Origin: Petrosia ficiformis
Lineage: Eukaryota; Porifera; Demospongiae; Haplosclerida; Petrosiidae
Direction: 5' to 3'
Assembly (NCBI GenBank): GCA_947044365.1
Contig: OX345636.1
Span: forward strand, 55,593,746-55,657,745
DNA: 64,000 nt
Positions 23,397 to 35,216 of this stretch are shown here, one piece after another. Each line of letters begins with the position of its first letter. The stretch's first letter is position 1. The position numbers and the translations under genes are program-made. Under the pieces are notes generated by a model, which was not told the origin of the DNA, searched no databases, and saw only the letters and a program-made list of their open reading frames with translations.

Positions 23397-24430
23397 TATA
23401 ATTGTATTTATGTAAAAACATTATGGTCTATCAACACTTATAAATGAAGATATTATGCAATTAGCTGTGTATACATGTCTTTATAGTGTTTTTACTACTT
23501 CTAGTTGTTTACAGGAAGACAAATTTGTGACTTTCTATTGAAGTAATATTCAATCATTAAAATGTTGTAGAAATCTAAGTAATATTCAATCAGGTTAAAA
23601 ATTGGCACAGTTATTTCCTATGAATATTATTAACAGTGTCAAAGGTCGTGGGAGGTTATAATGTGATTCTTGGACAATGCACCATTGTCACGTTGCCAAC
23701 ATCAACTTGCAATTGGGTTTACTTAGCCATACCCATATACTAAACTTGTTCTGTCTTGCAATAGCTTAGGGTGGGGCTGAATGCCAGCATGAAACCACGT
23801 GACTCATATGAAATGGCTGCTATTTACTGTCATGGATGTGGAAAGGACATTACCAGCCAGGCGAGCAACAAATACAATATGCATTAACAGAGCTTACTCG
23901 ATCATAATAGCTGTTAAAGGTGTAACAATCATTATAACAGATCCTCAAATATCATAGGCAAACAGGCAAAACACAAAGATTTTCCAAAGCCTGTTGGGAA
24001 AACAGCAAATACATCTCGGCCTAGTACAAAACTAGTTATAACAGTTTTCTGTTCTTCCTTTAGAACGTACCACAGCGTGCTTGTTATAATTAACAACTTA
24101 TTACGAAAATGACATCATTTCCTCAGCTGCACAAATTTTTCAGCAGAAAGTGTACCGTACTTTTGACCCTTCGTGAATTAACGCAAGGGTCAGGCCACGC
24201 CTGACTACGCACTGACATCGAAATCGCTTCGTCTAAACTTTTTTATTTGCTAGGCTTAGAGACCCTTGCAACGTATGGCTAGGGCACCCTTGTGATTAGG
24301 TTTTAAATTTTATACTATATCGAACTTGGACAACGTAACGAGATTACAGATTAGACAACTGGGGCCTAACCGGGAAACGTTATCAACCAGTGTTGACTCT
24401 ATACAGATCCACAAGGCGTGCTTCTTAACT
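22800..24430. other. Upstream region of the kelch gene; no firm gene
   Basis: Holds a (TA)n tract at about 23358-23395 and a 24-codon frame at 23813 (MAAIYCHGCGKDITSQAS, CxxC-like) that could be a transposon first exon. The last 100 bp before the kelch ATG are relatively CG-rich and may be its promoter. Confidence 0.35.
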
Positions 24431-24432
24431 TC

Positions 24433-27400
24433 ATGTCTTTAATGGCAAGTGAGTGATGTCGATAAATAAGTTATTAATATGTCTTGAAAATTATTATTAT
24501 CATGATAATATTTCAATAATTATAGTTATGAAATACTGGTTTGTGTATTAATAATGTGTTTTTTTAATATAAATGTGTCGTGTTATTATAATCATGTATT
24601 GATTGTTTATTATCAGGTGAGTATCAGTTGGGATGGAGGACTGGACACTCCACTGTAGTCATTAATAGTACTTTATATTGCTTGGGAGGAGACCAGAAGG
24701 ACCTTCCCGAAATACACGACAGTGATGAGAAGAAGAAGATTACATCTACTATTGATTTATTCCATTTACTATCATTCAAATGGGAAAGAAGGTGTACTAC
24801 AGGTATTCCACCAGTAGGAGTAAGGGGCTTTGCTTGTACTAACATAAATAAAAATATCTTTCACTTCGGGGGATGCTGTATAACTGATCATTGCTATCAT
24901 AATAACTTATACGAACTCAACTCTCTTACCAACGTTTGGAGGATGATCAATAACAGTACTCCTGATAATGTACCAATGAAAAAGATAAGATGTGGAATTA
25001 TATCTTTCAAAATCGACAAAAAAGATAAATTATTACTTTATGGAGGATATGGACCAGTACCTATCACTACACCCTCCCATTCCCAGTATATTCCTAATCC
25101 TAACTTTCCAAATCACTGTTATACAAATGAAGCACACATGATGTGTGTAACTACATCACCAGGTATTACATGACTCAAATAATGTAGTACATCATAATGA
25201 TATCATGTATATTCTTCAGGTCAATGGATAGTACCTGTCATAACAGGTACTCGCCCACCACCTTGTTCTGGATTTTCTATGCATACATTTCATAATCATA
25301 AGGGTGTAATATTTGGAGGGGACACTATTGATGAGACAGGTGGAGGGGATACTATTGATGAGACAGGTGGACATGCTATGGATGATCTATATATATTTAG
25401 CTGCACACACAATGCAATAGTGAGTTAACAGCAATTGTTAAGTATTTACTCTTAATAATAGTAGCTACTGTCTCGTTATTAATAATGATTATTATATTAT
25501 TAAATATCTTGTGTATAAAATATGTATAGGTTATTACACCTCCCTGAGTGTGTTATCGCGTATACACACGAAATAATATTCATATAAGACCGAGGGCGTA
25601 GCCCGAGGTCATATATGAATATTATTGAGTGTGTATCGATAACACACAAAGGCGGGGTGTAATAACTGATTTATCTTGTGGGAAGCCATTAGATCAAAGA
25701 AATGATGTCATACGTTTCATAACAACCTGATGTCATAGTGGTTGCTATAGTAATGCCATGGTAATCAAAGTACGTCATTGGTATCGCGCTGCTCTATAGT
25801 GATTAGTTGGACAGTTGTTTTGAGATTGAGAATGGATAAGGAGAACATTGACCCTGATAGCGATTTCAAACCACTGAAGAGGAAGAAAGTGAGTAAATGT
25901 GAACCTTCAAAAAGGTTTAAAACAGCTACCAGTGAAGAGGAAATAAATGTTATCACTAAGGGATACATTCCCAACAACACAAAGAGAAGCACATCCTGGT
26001 CAGTTAAAGTGTTTAACGAATGGAGATGTGCACGAGAAGGTTTAAAGAAATGCCCTGAAAATTTGTTCCAGTCACCGGTACCAGAGGATCTCAATTACTG
26101 GTTGCCTCGATTTATTAATGAGGTTAGAAAAAGCGATGGGGATCCATACCCGCCACGAAGCATCCATCAAATCTTGGCTGGCCTCCAGCGACACATGTTA
26201 GATCTTAACTATTGCTCACCTAAGTTTCTGGATCGTCAAAACAAAATGTTTAAACCCATCCATGGTGCGTGTGATTCGGTTTATCACTCCCTTCATAGTA
26301 GTGGCGTAGGTACGTCTGTTCGACACACCAGTGTCATCACCCCACTTGAAGAGAAAAAGTTGTGGGATAGTAGAATTTTTGGAATATGTGACCCAAAGTC
26401 ATTGCAACGAACTGTTTTTTTCTATATTGGGAAAAGATTTTGTATACGGGGAGGAGAAGAACAGCGACGTCTTGGTCCATCACAGTTTATTCGATCCTTT
26501 AATCCTGATTGTTTTACTTATGTAGAGCATGGCTCTAAGAACTACGCTGCTCGTGTAAAAGATTTAAGGTATGAAAACAAACAAGTACCATGTCCAGCTG
26601 TGCCTGAGAATGGCCAGAAATGTCTTGTATTCCTTCTGGATCTCTATCTGTCTAAATTGCCCACATTTGCTTTCGAAAAAGATATTTTGTACCTCAGGCC
26701 AAAGCGTAGCAAACCATTTGATTCTGTTGCAGCTTGGTATGATCAAATTCCTGTAGGGAAGAATACTTTGAGCACAATGGTAAAGGATATGTGTTCTGAG
26801 GCAGCTATTTTAGGCAAGACAAACCATAGCTTACGTGCAACAGGAGCTACAACACTATTCCAGAACAATGTACCTGAAAAGGTTATTCAAAAACTGACTG
26901 GACATCGCTCACTTGATGCTCTCAGAAGTTACGAGCAAATATCCAGCGATCAACACATGGAAGTGAGTAAAATTATGCTTTCGAATATCAAGAGTCAGGA
27001 TGAAATTAGTGGAAGCAGTTCTATTTGTGGTGTACTTGGAAATGTTAATGGATGTTCAATAGGAAATCTTACTGTAAACATTGGTCGTGTGTCTCCACTG
27101 AAGGATGACTCTCACTGACTCTACATCATCATGATATTCATTCTAACTTTTTGATTGTTACAATATTGATTATGATATTCATTCTAGCTCTTTGATTATT
27201 ACAATATTGCTTATTGCAAACTAGATTTCAATTATAACTTATAAATGATGTGTGATAATCCCTAGGGGATATCTTATATCATCTGTGTATGTTATATATT
27301 TCAACCGCGGTGCCTTTCATCTAATGGCTTCCCATGTGATAAATAATAATATTAACAGTTGTGTATTACGATTGAGACCAGACTCTTCCAGTCTAGACAC

Positions 27401-30400
27401 ATAATTGCAGAAGACTGAGAAAGTGACTGGTTTCACTTGCTCAATATGATCTCATTAGTGATTGTTTTATTATCAATTGTATTGATGTTAATACAATGAT
27501 TTATATTTCTCTTATTAATACTATAGGATTTCCAGAAAGTAGTCAAATCTACAGGGAACTGGCCTAGGAAGAGGACTTATCATGCCAGTACTATTATCAA
27601 TACTGTATCAAATAAAGTAGTGACTTCTCATTTAATAATATCGGGTGGATTGGATGAGTATAATAGCACACTAAACGACTTCTGGATATTTCAATTATCT
27701 AGTTTCATCTGGTATAAGGTAATATACATCATTTGACACATATAATATGTTTTTATCTTCCATTATAATAATATATACATACTCTTTCGTGTACTAATAT
27801 GTAATAATGTGTTCCTCATTTATAACATGTAATCATATTGTTTACATGTCAATCTATACATTTCTTCAGATCAATTTACCAGAATCTGTTGTAAAGCGAT
27901 TCCGCCATTCTATAACAGCATATGAAATATCCAATGGATATTGTTGGTTAGTGCTGACTGGAGGATACAGAAATATTTACGTTTCCCCTTATATAACTGG
28001 TTCTGATGTTACATTTATCATTGAATTAGGTATGTTGATTAATTACATATCATGGGATATATTAGTGATCATTATTAGTTTATGATATACAGCAATATTA
28101 AACTTTATATGATAATCTAGTTTCTGTGTATACAAGAGAACTTTTGAAGTCATTACATGTTTTTATTGTCGTGCGACACCATGGTACTAGTTAATTACAT
28201 TCCTTAGAAACAGCTACAAGAACCATAGGAATTTTGTAGTGTGTATTGTACTTGTATTTATGTATGTATGTATGTAAGTATATACTTATGTCTGTTCGTA
28301 TGTACTTACTTACATATGTGTTTGCGTGAGTATGTATGTATAATTATATGTAATTAAGTATTGTGTTTACATACTTAAATATGTATATACTTACATCAGA
28401 AGTTTTTACAAGATTTTAACAGTTCGGCTTTTTCACGTAGCTAAAGCATGCAGCCACTATGTGGTGTCTCGAGTTTGTTGTGTATATGTGTGTATGTTAA
28501 TACATACTTATATACATACATATGTACTTGCATACCGACAATACATTCCTTCATTTATAGATACAGATATACATATTCATACATACACACTTACTTCCAT
28601 ATGTACAAGTATAATTATTATGACTTCATTTGTGTATAATATAATTACGTATAAATGTATATCTATATAATATGTACACACTGTTTTACTTGTGTGGATG
28701 AGTTGATGTATCATATGTACACATATGTAAGTGTGTACATATGTCTTAAGTATTTCATGATTATTTGTGTAAAACTACATGTATATACATTAAAATATAT
28801 GTGTATGTTTATATGTTTTTGTATACATGTATGTATGTGTGCATGTTGGTATGTATGTATGTTAGTTATATTATCTGTCTATATTTATAATACTTACTAT
28901 ACTCCTCTCAGTATTTCCATTTATATTACTGTAATTTCAATTATAATTTGTTGTCATTAAGTATTTAAACCTAATAAGTCTTCGCTACACATACATGTAT
29001 ATTGTGTAATATACATGTACTTGTGAAGACACTATTATTATAAAACATTCAACTGTTAATGTGCTGTACATTAATTTGTGTTTGTATATACATTATAATA
29101 TACATTATTATTATTATCATAATACATGTAGTATATAGTGATAATGAGTGGATGTTGACACGTATATGGAATAGTGAACAAAACTGGTTTAAAACTGAAG
29201 AGGTGATATTACGTGAGAAAGAAGCAGAGAAATGGAGTATTGATATGAGAGAGAAAGATATGAAACTTACTTTATTACAGTCTAGTGAATCATCTCTTAA
29301 ATATACTGTAGACATGTTGAACAAACGTAAGATAATATAGTCTCTTCTTAATAATTTATCATGTGATGATTTCCTTTTAGAGTTACTAGAATCTCAGAAG
29401 TTGTTACAAATACAAAAGACAATATCATTAGTTAAATCACAAGAACTGGAAGACTCAAAGAAACGAATTATTCTTTTCAAAAAGACACTTACACACACAT
29501 CTACCATTTCATCAGGTTTATATTAATACACATATTATATATATTGAATATGTGTTGAATATTATATGTTTTCATTAGATGAAGAGAGAATAGAAGATTA
29601 TCAGAAACCTCAAGAAACAGAACTATTTGGAGAGAAACAGTCTAAACCTGTAGATGAGGATAAATCAGTGATTAGTGATAAAACACTAATAGCACTGGAA
29701 GGTTAGTTAAGTATTCATAATATTATACATTATGATTAATAATTATATTATTACAACAGAGAATGAGTCACTACAGAAGATAGTTATTAGTAAGAATGAA
29801 CAAGTAGAGGAACTACAGAGTATGTTAGAGATAGAAAGAGATCGAATGAAGCAATTGAAAGTAGAAATGGAGGAGTTTAAGAAGATTGAGGAATTGAGGA
29901 TCTCCTCCTCACATGACTCAGAGGTTATAAAGTATCATAGAGATGCAGCAGTTCAATTTAGCAATAACATCATATCTTTATCAGGTTATAATAATTATAG
30001 ACTAATCTCTAAATATTAATATTAGGGCTGGGAATCGGCTGAGATTCGGAAATCGATTATCACTAACTCCAAGTCGATTGATAATCGATTAAAATCAGCG
30101 GAAGTAATTAGGCCAATTAAGTCAATTAATACAGGAAACTCCTCCCATTTGATGATCAAAAAGGCTTCTTATCACTTCAATATTGTACATTATTTGCCGT
30201 CACATGCTGGAAAAGTATGTCGTTTGGAATAATTAGTATAATCGATATCACAGACTTATAATCGATAATCAGAAGAATTTTCAATATCGATTGATTAATC
30301 GATTAATCAATTAATCGTCCCAGCCCTAATTAATATCATATTATTATACAGATGATCCTGGTCTTCATACAGCTAAACAGAAGGTGTTTAATATTAAAGG

Positions 30401-33400
30401 GAATACTCTGGATTGGGGAGATTATGGATTTAAGATGAATTTCCCAGAAGGCACAATCCCACCATCACAAGTGATTATCAAAGCTCTTGTGGGTGGTAAA
30501 TTCCAGTTTCCTAATGAAGTTGAGCTTGTCAGTGCTTTATATGTCATACAGTTTCCAGAAAATTTCTTACAGCCAGTGGAACTGGAGATACAACACTGTG
30601 TCTCTCTGAAGAGTTCACGACAGTTTAATTATCTCAGTTTCATAATAGCACCTATAGATGAGTCAGTACCTCCATACACGTTCCAGTACATAGAGGGTGG
30701 TAAATTCTATACTGATAGTCAGTATGGAATGATAGTTCGTTCCAAGTTTTCTATAGCTGGTATAGTCCAGAAGAGTAATGGTGATAGTTTCCACACCTCA
30801 TCTAATGAAGAGGAACAGTCACCTTCTGATCCTAGTAGTGATACTGATAATGGTTAGGTTACTAACAATTATAATAATTATGATTATTTTATTAGTGTTT
30901 GTTATAATTATTAGTGGATGCTGAGAGTACTGGCTCATCTTCAGAGGACACTAATAATACAACGCAGTCCACATCTGGAGTTTCTGGACATGGTTGGGAT
31001 ATTAATATAATAGTATTACTATAATTATCATAATAATTATTATTAGCTAACACCCAGTCAACCAAGAAGATTGATTCACTGCCTCTAGAGGAGAAAAAAC
31101 ATACTAGCAATACTAGTAGTGAAATACATACCACATATGAACATGGTTAGGATAGTTATGGTTACCATTGTTGATGTTGTACAGAGTGCAGATAATGCGT
31201 CACATGATTGAACATTAAATCACTTATTGAACACTTTTGTGTGCAATAAGTTAGTTAATACACACTTTGTCACCTCTACTAACGAAGCAGCTCCAACAAC
31301 AGTGGTGGTTTACCAGATCGTCAATAAATCACTTAGAACAGGCTTGACAGTGCATGGTGTGTATCAATGTAGCACTTGGGCGATCAATAAAGGTGTCATT
31401 TACATAAAGCACTCGCCTTCGGCTCGTGCATTATGTATACTGTGCTACATTAAACCACGTAATCACTGTAAAGTGTGTTCTAAATTGAAACTATTACTTA
31501 GTACAGTTACAAGGAATAGCAGGAATTTTAATTTAGTTTGTTATTTGCACTGCAAAAATGAAATTGTTAAAATAACTAATTTATTTTATACAGTTGCAAG
31601 GAATATTGGAAATTGTAATTTAATTGGTTGTGTAGGTTGTTATGATGGCATGGTGATAAACATGTTGTTATATCCCGTTAATATTTCATTATCCTGTCTA
31701 TTACGTGTGTACAAAAAAGCAGAACTATTATTAAATCATTGTATGTTTCCAAACCTTCTTTGTGCATCTAAAAGGCATGATAAATGGTTATAATTGGTAT
31801 GTATATATCTTTGACATATTTTAATATAATTAGTATAAAGTAGCTATGGCTTTAGATGTATTTATCCTGTACAAACAACAAATTGTTGAATCCTTGCAAC
31901 TGTACTAACCAATAGCAGTTACAGTGTATTACTATTAGTTGATGTTTACTCTACTAATAATGATGTATCTAATATTGATGATTTATAATTATTATAGAGG
32001 TTAGAGAAGATATATCATCTGATAATCAAGCAATTCATGAAGAAGGGAAACATAAATGTATTGATGATATTAATACTGAAAATATTATCACTTCACCTGA
32101 TATACTACAGGAAAAATGTAAAAGGAATAACTATCAATAACTTTATTTAGTACTTACTATTTGTGCCATTTTAGTACATGAAAATGATGTTAACACTAGT
32201 ACAACTAATGATGATATAATCAACAAACCAGGTACACAAATACAAGAACAAAAGAAAAGTAAGTATTATAATACAGTATCTATACTCCTATCACATAATA
32301 TGGGTTGATATACATACAAAATCATGTAATGTATTACACTTTGTATAAAGGAATGGTTCTTAGTGGCATGTTAATTAATAATGCGTAGTAAGTGTACTAA
32401 TGTACACACATAAAGAATGTCTAGTATTAAACGAAGCTGTTCTATGTATACTGTAATCATCATTAATTACAACAAGTGCTTGTAATAATTATAATTATTA
32501 TAGTTTCCAGCATTAATTATGGAGGTAAAATATTTTACGAGAGTCGTGGCAAAAATAGATGGTTAATGAGATTCATAGCTGTTAAGGATTTGAATGCTCT
32601 CTCAAAGGTAAATAATATAATGTTCTATACATGTGCAATTGTTAATGGTTCCATTTACATGGTGCTATAAAGTATGTGTTGAAACATCATCCACAAGCTG
32701 AGGTTGATCAAAGTGTATCTTTTAAGTTCAGTTATGACAGCTATTATCTGGAGTTAATAATGGACAAGAAACAGAATTATCCTTTCACTGAATGGGTTAT
32801 CAGACCCCATACCAAGCAATGCAAAGTAATATTCCCCTGTACACTGTATAATTTATATATTTGACAAAAATTAATACCATGTATTTATACAAATCTGAAT
32901 GTATCAATTTTCATAGTTGTCAAAGTTGTCTATGAATATGTTTGGTAGAAGTGATAGTGATGGTCTTCCAGATCCTCCATCTTGTCTAGTGAGTGTATAT
33001 GCTGATAATGAACAGAAGGCTGCAAAACTCTTGAGCTATGCTGTACCTTTAAAAGGGGTTGTGTCTCTAGAAGAAGAAATATTTATAACTCGCTTCCTAG
33101 AAACTACAGGTATTACAATAATTTGTATATTCTATGTACACATGATAATATTGATTCTCTTATGACAGATACCAGTAGGACAGTACTACAGTTTGGTCCT
33201 CCATCTAAAACTACAGGTTAGTATGTAATATTTTAAATGATGTTGTACTGAGCTCAAACTTTGTTGATCACAAGCTTCCTAATCTATAATACATGTACAT
33301 GATATATAAATGATAACTGATGTAACAGCTGGACATCATATATCAAATCTAACATTACATTTGGAAGGGGTAAGGCAATAAGTGGATTAAGCTACATGTA

Positions 33401-34110
33401 TTAAAATGGGAGGCAGAGTACAGCATGTATAGCACAGTTTGTGGCGCAATCTGGGAATAAATTTACACTAATCATACTATTATATAATTATAGCAATACT
33501 CTTACTTTTCCTTTCATAATTATCGACATTATAAACTACAATTTGAAGTATTAGAAGGGGGTAAAAACTTCAAATCATGGTATTAAATCATTAAAACTGA
33601 TTATATAACATGCATAAACTGAATAATAATTGTCCCATGATCCGAGGGACACCAGAATTAATCATTCATATACAATTCATTGTTATAGGCATTAAATGAC
33701 TCTAATATGACATTGTTATGAATAATATTCGCTGTTTATACACAGGTACTGATAGATCTCATATTGATACTAGTCAAGTTATAAAATGTATTGAACTAGT
33801 AATGGAGAAGAATCATGCTAAACTATGTCGATTATTTAAAGGTTCATTGAAAACTCTTGCTGATGAATTATTAGAAGCTGGTATAATAACACGTGATGTT
33901 CAGACAGATCCTACCAGTGATACTATTATTAACTGTTTCTTATCTGGTTTTGTATTCAAAGATGATCTAGAAGAGATTGAGGAATATTGCGTGAAATTCT
34001 TCAATGCTTTTTACGAAATCGGTGGTCAGTTCGTAGATGCAGCTAACAAGATAAAGAAATCCATACAAGATACAATTATAGATAAATCAGGAGTTCAGTT
34101 AAATATATAA
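24433..34110 (+). CDS. Kelch-propeller / coiled-coil / ZU5 / UPA-like / helical-domain protein, 19 exons, 1178 aa
   Basis: Exons: 24433-24448, 24617-25162, 25220-25419, 27527-27718, 27870-28029, 29132-29326, 29381-29515, 29579-29701, 29760-29984, 30352-30852, 30915-30992, 31047-31145, 31998-32117, 32175-32258, 32504-32607, 32673-32825, 32917-33109, 33169-33216, 33746-34110. All joins are GT-AG and the total, 3537 nt, is a multiple of three with one terminal TAA. Start: MSLMA then SEYQLGWRTGHSTVV. Residues 5-371 hold six kelch motifs (CLGG, HFGG, LYGG, IFGG, ISGG, LTGG), enough for one closed propeller. About 372-597 are coiled coil. About 598-740 are a ZU5 domain (GNTLDWGDYGFKMNFPEGTI; PPYTFQYIEGGKFYTDSQYG). 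About 740-895 are Ser/Thr/Asp-rich linker. About 896-1041 form a conserved module (KNRWLMRFIAVKDL; PDPPSCLVSVYA). From 1058 comes a helical domain (LLEAGIITRDV; CVKFFNAFYEIGGQF). ZU5 followed by a second beta module and a helical tail recalls UNC5/PIDD-type ZU5-UPA-death proteins; naming the last two modules so is inference. Intracellular: no signal peptide or membrane span. Confidence 0.85.
25530..25666. repeat. 137-bp near-perfect palindrome (foldback MITE)
   Basis: Starts GGTTATTACACC and ends GGTGTAATAAC. Inner arms are TGAGTGTGTTATCG / CGATAACACACA and AATAATATTCATATA / ATATGAATATTATT around a GC-rich apex (GACCGAGGGCGTAGCCC). It directly abuts the left inverted repeat of the recombinase element at 25669. 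Confidence 0.85.
25669..27344. mobile_element. 1.68-kb tyrosine-recombinase element with 26-bp terminal inverted repeats, in a kelch-gene intron
   Basis: Left end 25669-25694 (ATTTATCTTGTGGGAAGCC + ATTAGAT) and right end 27319-27344 are inverted repeats matching at 23 of 26 bases. Between them lies one intact recombinase gene on the plus strand, the same strand as the host gene. The whole lies in intron 3 (25420-27526), whose flanking exons still join in phase 0. A hairpin-like stretch, GATAATCCC / GGGGATATC, sits inside the right end near 27255-27280. No obvious target duplication. Crypton-type elements are generally described as lacking terminal inverted repeats, so the repeats are notable. 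Confidence 0.7.
25832..27118 (+). CDS. Crypton-like tyrosine recombinase (DUF3504/QRICH1-ZMYM-like), 428 aa
   Basis: Single uninterrupted frame. ATG at 25832 (MDKENIDPDSDFKPLKRKK) is preferred over the in-frame ATG at 25778 because the latter lies in the hydrophobic-coded leader next to the repeat end. An N-terminal Lys/Arg-rich segment (residues 12-30) looks like a nuclear signal. Residues about 45-140 resemble the SAM-like core-binding domain (SWSVKVFNEWRCAREG; YPPRSIHQILAGLQRHM). The catalytic domain has the first Arg in CIRGGEEQRRLG near residue 205, the H-x-x-R box in NHSLRATGATTLF near 331, GHRSLDALRSYEQ, and the Tyr nucleophile near 366. All key residues are present, so it may be active. 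It would cut and rejoin DNA through a 3'-phosphotyrosyl link. Domesticated relatives in animals (QRICH1, ZMYM2) share the fold. Confidence 0.85.
   Translation: MDKENIDPDSDFKPLKRKKVSKCEPSKRFKTATSEEEINVITKGYIPNNTKRSTSWSVKVFNEWRCAREGLKKCPENLFQSPVPEDLNYWLPRFINEVRKSDGDPYPPRSIHQILAGLQRHMLDLNYCSPKFLDRQNKMFKPIHGACDSVYHSLHSSGVGTSVRHTSVITPLEEKKLWDSRIFGICDPKSLQRTVFFYIGKRFCIRGGEEQRRLGPSQFIRSFNPDCFTYVEHGSKNYAARVKDLRYENKQVPCPAVPENGQKCLVFLLDLYLSKLPTFAFEKDILYLRPKRSKPFDSVAAWYDQIPVGKNTLSTMVKDMCSEAAILGKTNHSLRATGATTLFQNNVPEKVIQKLTGHRSLDALRSYEQISSDQHMEVSKIMLSNIKSQDEISGSSSICGVLGNVNGCSIGNLTVNIGRVSPLKDDSH
27250..27526. other. Remainder of kelch intron 3 and recombinase 3' end
   Basis: Contains a tandem near-duplicate GATATTCATTCTA.CT.TTTGATT.TTACAATATTG at about 27130-27205 just upstream. 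No gene in the stretch 27345-27526. Confidence 0.4.
28230..28960. repeat. GTAT/CATA low-complexity intron DNA
   Basis: Fills the intron between 28029 and 29132 of the kelch gene. Frames here are repeat artefacts. Confidence 0.7.
30023..30328. mobile_element. 306-bp hAT-type MITE with perfect 8-bp target duplication, in a kelch-gene intron
   Basis: Ends TAGGGCTGGGA (left) and TCCCAGCCCTA (right) are inverted repeats. Both sides carry ATTAATAT (30015-30022 and 30329-30336), the 8-bp duplication expected of hAT transposition. The interior is rich in AATCGATTA, forming stems. It ends 23 bp before the acceptor of the ZU5 exon, and splicing signals on both sides are intact. Confidence 0.9.
31146..31997 (+). 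other. Intron with foldback and an open frame that is probably not a gene
   Basis: An uninterrupted 188-codon frame (31227-31793) lies within this intron. It overlaps a foldback (AATGTAGCAC at about 31366 / GTGCTACATT at about 31440, apex CTCGCCTTCGGCTCGTG) and internally repeated segments (ACAGTTACAAGGAATAGCAG; ACAGTTGCAAGGAATATTGG). CAACTGTACTAACCAAT near 31900 recurs at 11890. It reads as Cys/Leu/Asn-rich text without a known domain. I take the frame as a property of an interspersed repeat. Confidence 0.5.
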
Positions 34111-34189
34111 TACATCTATTAGTTTAGTTTAGTAAACCTGTTATATTATGTGAAGTATCTTTTTGTTAATTTTGATATCCTGTTTGATT

Positions 34190-34400
34190 ATGTGTGGGTG
34201 ATGAATTAACTTACACCTACGCTTAATTAAAAAGCTACCAGATGAATAGTAAGTTAGTCTATGTGCGTGTTAACAATCAATCTATCCATCAAGTCATTCG
34301 TTTATTGATTATCTATCCATTCATCTGTCAGCATGTATTCTTATGTTCATCCTTTCATCTATTTATCCATTTATTCGTCTACATCTATTCATAGTTTCAT
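34190..34400. repeat. 3' flank shared with paralogues 2 and 3
   Basis: TTATGTGTGGGTGATGAATT then AACTTACACCTACGCTTAATTAAAAAGC is found inverted at 15815-15870 and, degraded, at 43935-43995. It is followed by a degenerate CTATCCATTCATC tract. Confidence 0.75.
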
Positions 34401-34529
34401 ACATATGATATACATGTGTATGTATTAATGGATGATATTGGGTACATGTATATGTATATACTACTATATGAGGGTAACTGTGAAAACAGGAAGTGAGCAT
34501 AATGCAGAATTATTAACGTTTTAACAGCC

Positions 34530-34960
34530 ACAAACATATTTTATGTCATGTAGTTAGGAGCATTGAAATATCAAAAATGCTAAAACTACTTGAATGGCTT
34601 TCAAAGGTTCATTTTCCAATAGTCATGTGTGGTTGTTTGCAATAGTGCACATGTACAGTAGACACGTGGTGACAAATGCGTGACATCACAATCGATTATT
34701 TGAAAGAATCTTGATTTATCACAAAAACAATCTAATTCGTCAGCCCAGCCCTACTTGACACTTTCAATCAAATTTCTACACAGTACAGTTCACTACATGT
34801 GCTTTAATACAGTGCGAAAATCAAAGCATGAGTAGCCAATCTAAAGTTGTAAGGGACAAAATTTACAGACACTTTCCTTCAACTAGCAAAGCATGAATTT
34901 GGTATCTTTGATTCTCTGTCTAACTAAGGAAGTTAATGTCTGTGTTGCTTAAAAAATGAA
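34530..34960. repeat. Fragment of an AGGGCTGGG-type hAT MITE; otherwise no gene
   Basis: GATTATTTGAAAGAATC ... AATTCGTCAGCCCAGCCCTA at about 34692-34753 resembles the right end of the element at 30023-30328. No left end or target duplication is visible. Confidence 0.4.
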
Positions 34961-35216
34961 GAAGCTATATGTGTAAGTAGGTATGGGCATTGCTCTTGGG
35001 AATAATAAACTTTCAAGCACTCACCATATGACTTTCTTAACTACTGTTCTTTATACGTGGCACCCACACATTTTACTTGAAATTGGTTCTGTTCCATACC
35101 ATTCTTGGTCCCTATGTTCCTGGTTTCACAGTCACCCTGTGATCAGTGATGTACATGTAGACATGTATATGTATGGTGTGAGGGAATGTGTATGTACATA
35201 TAGGTTGTGTTTGGGA

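Noticed and set aside
31227..31793. 188-codon plus-strand frame
   Set aside because: Lies wholly inside a kelch-gene intron, overlaps a foldback and internally repeated segments, and has no recognisable domain. Treated as interspersed-repeat sequence.
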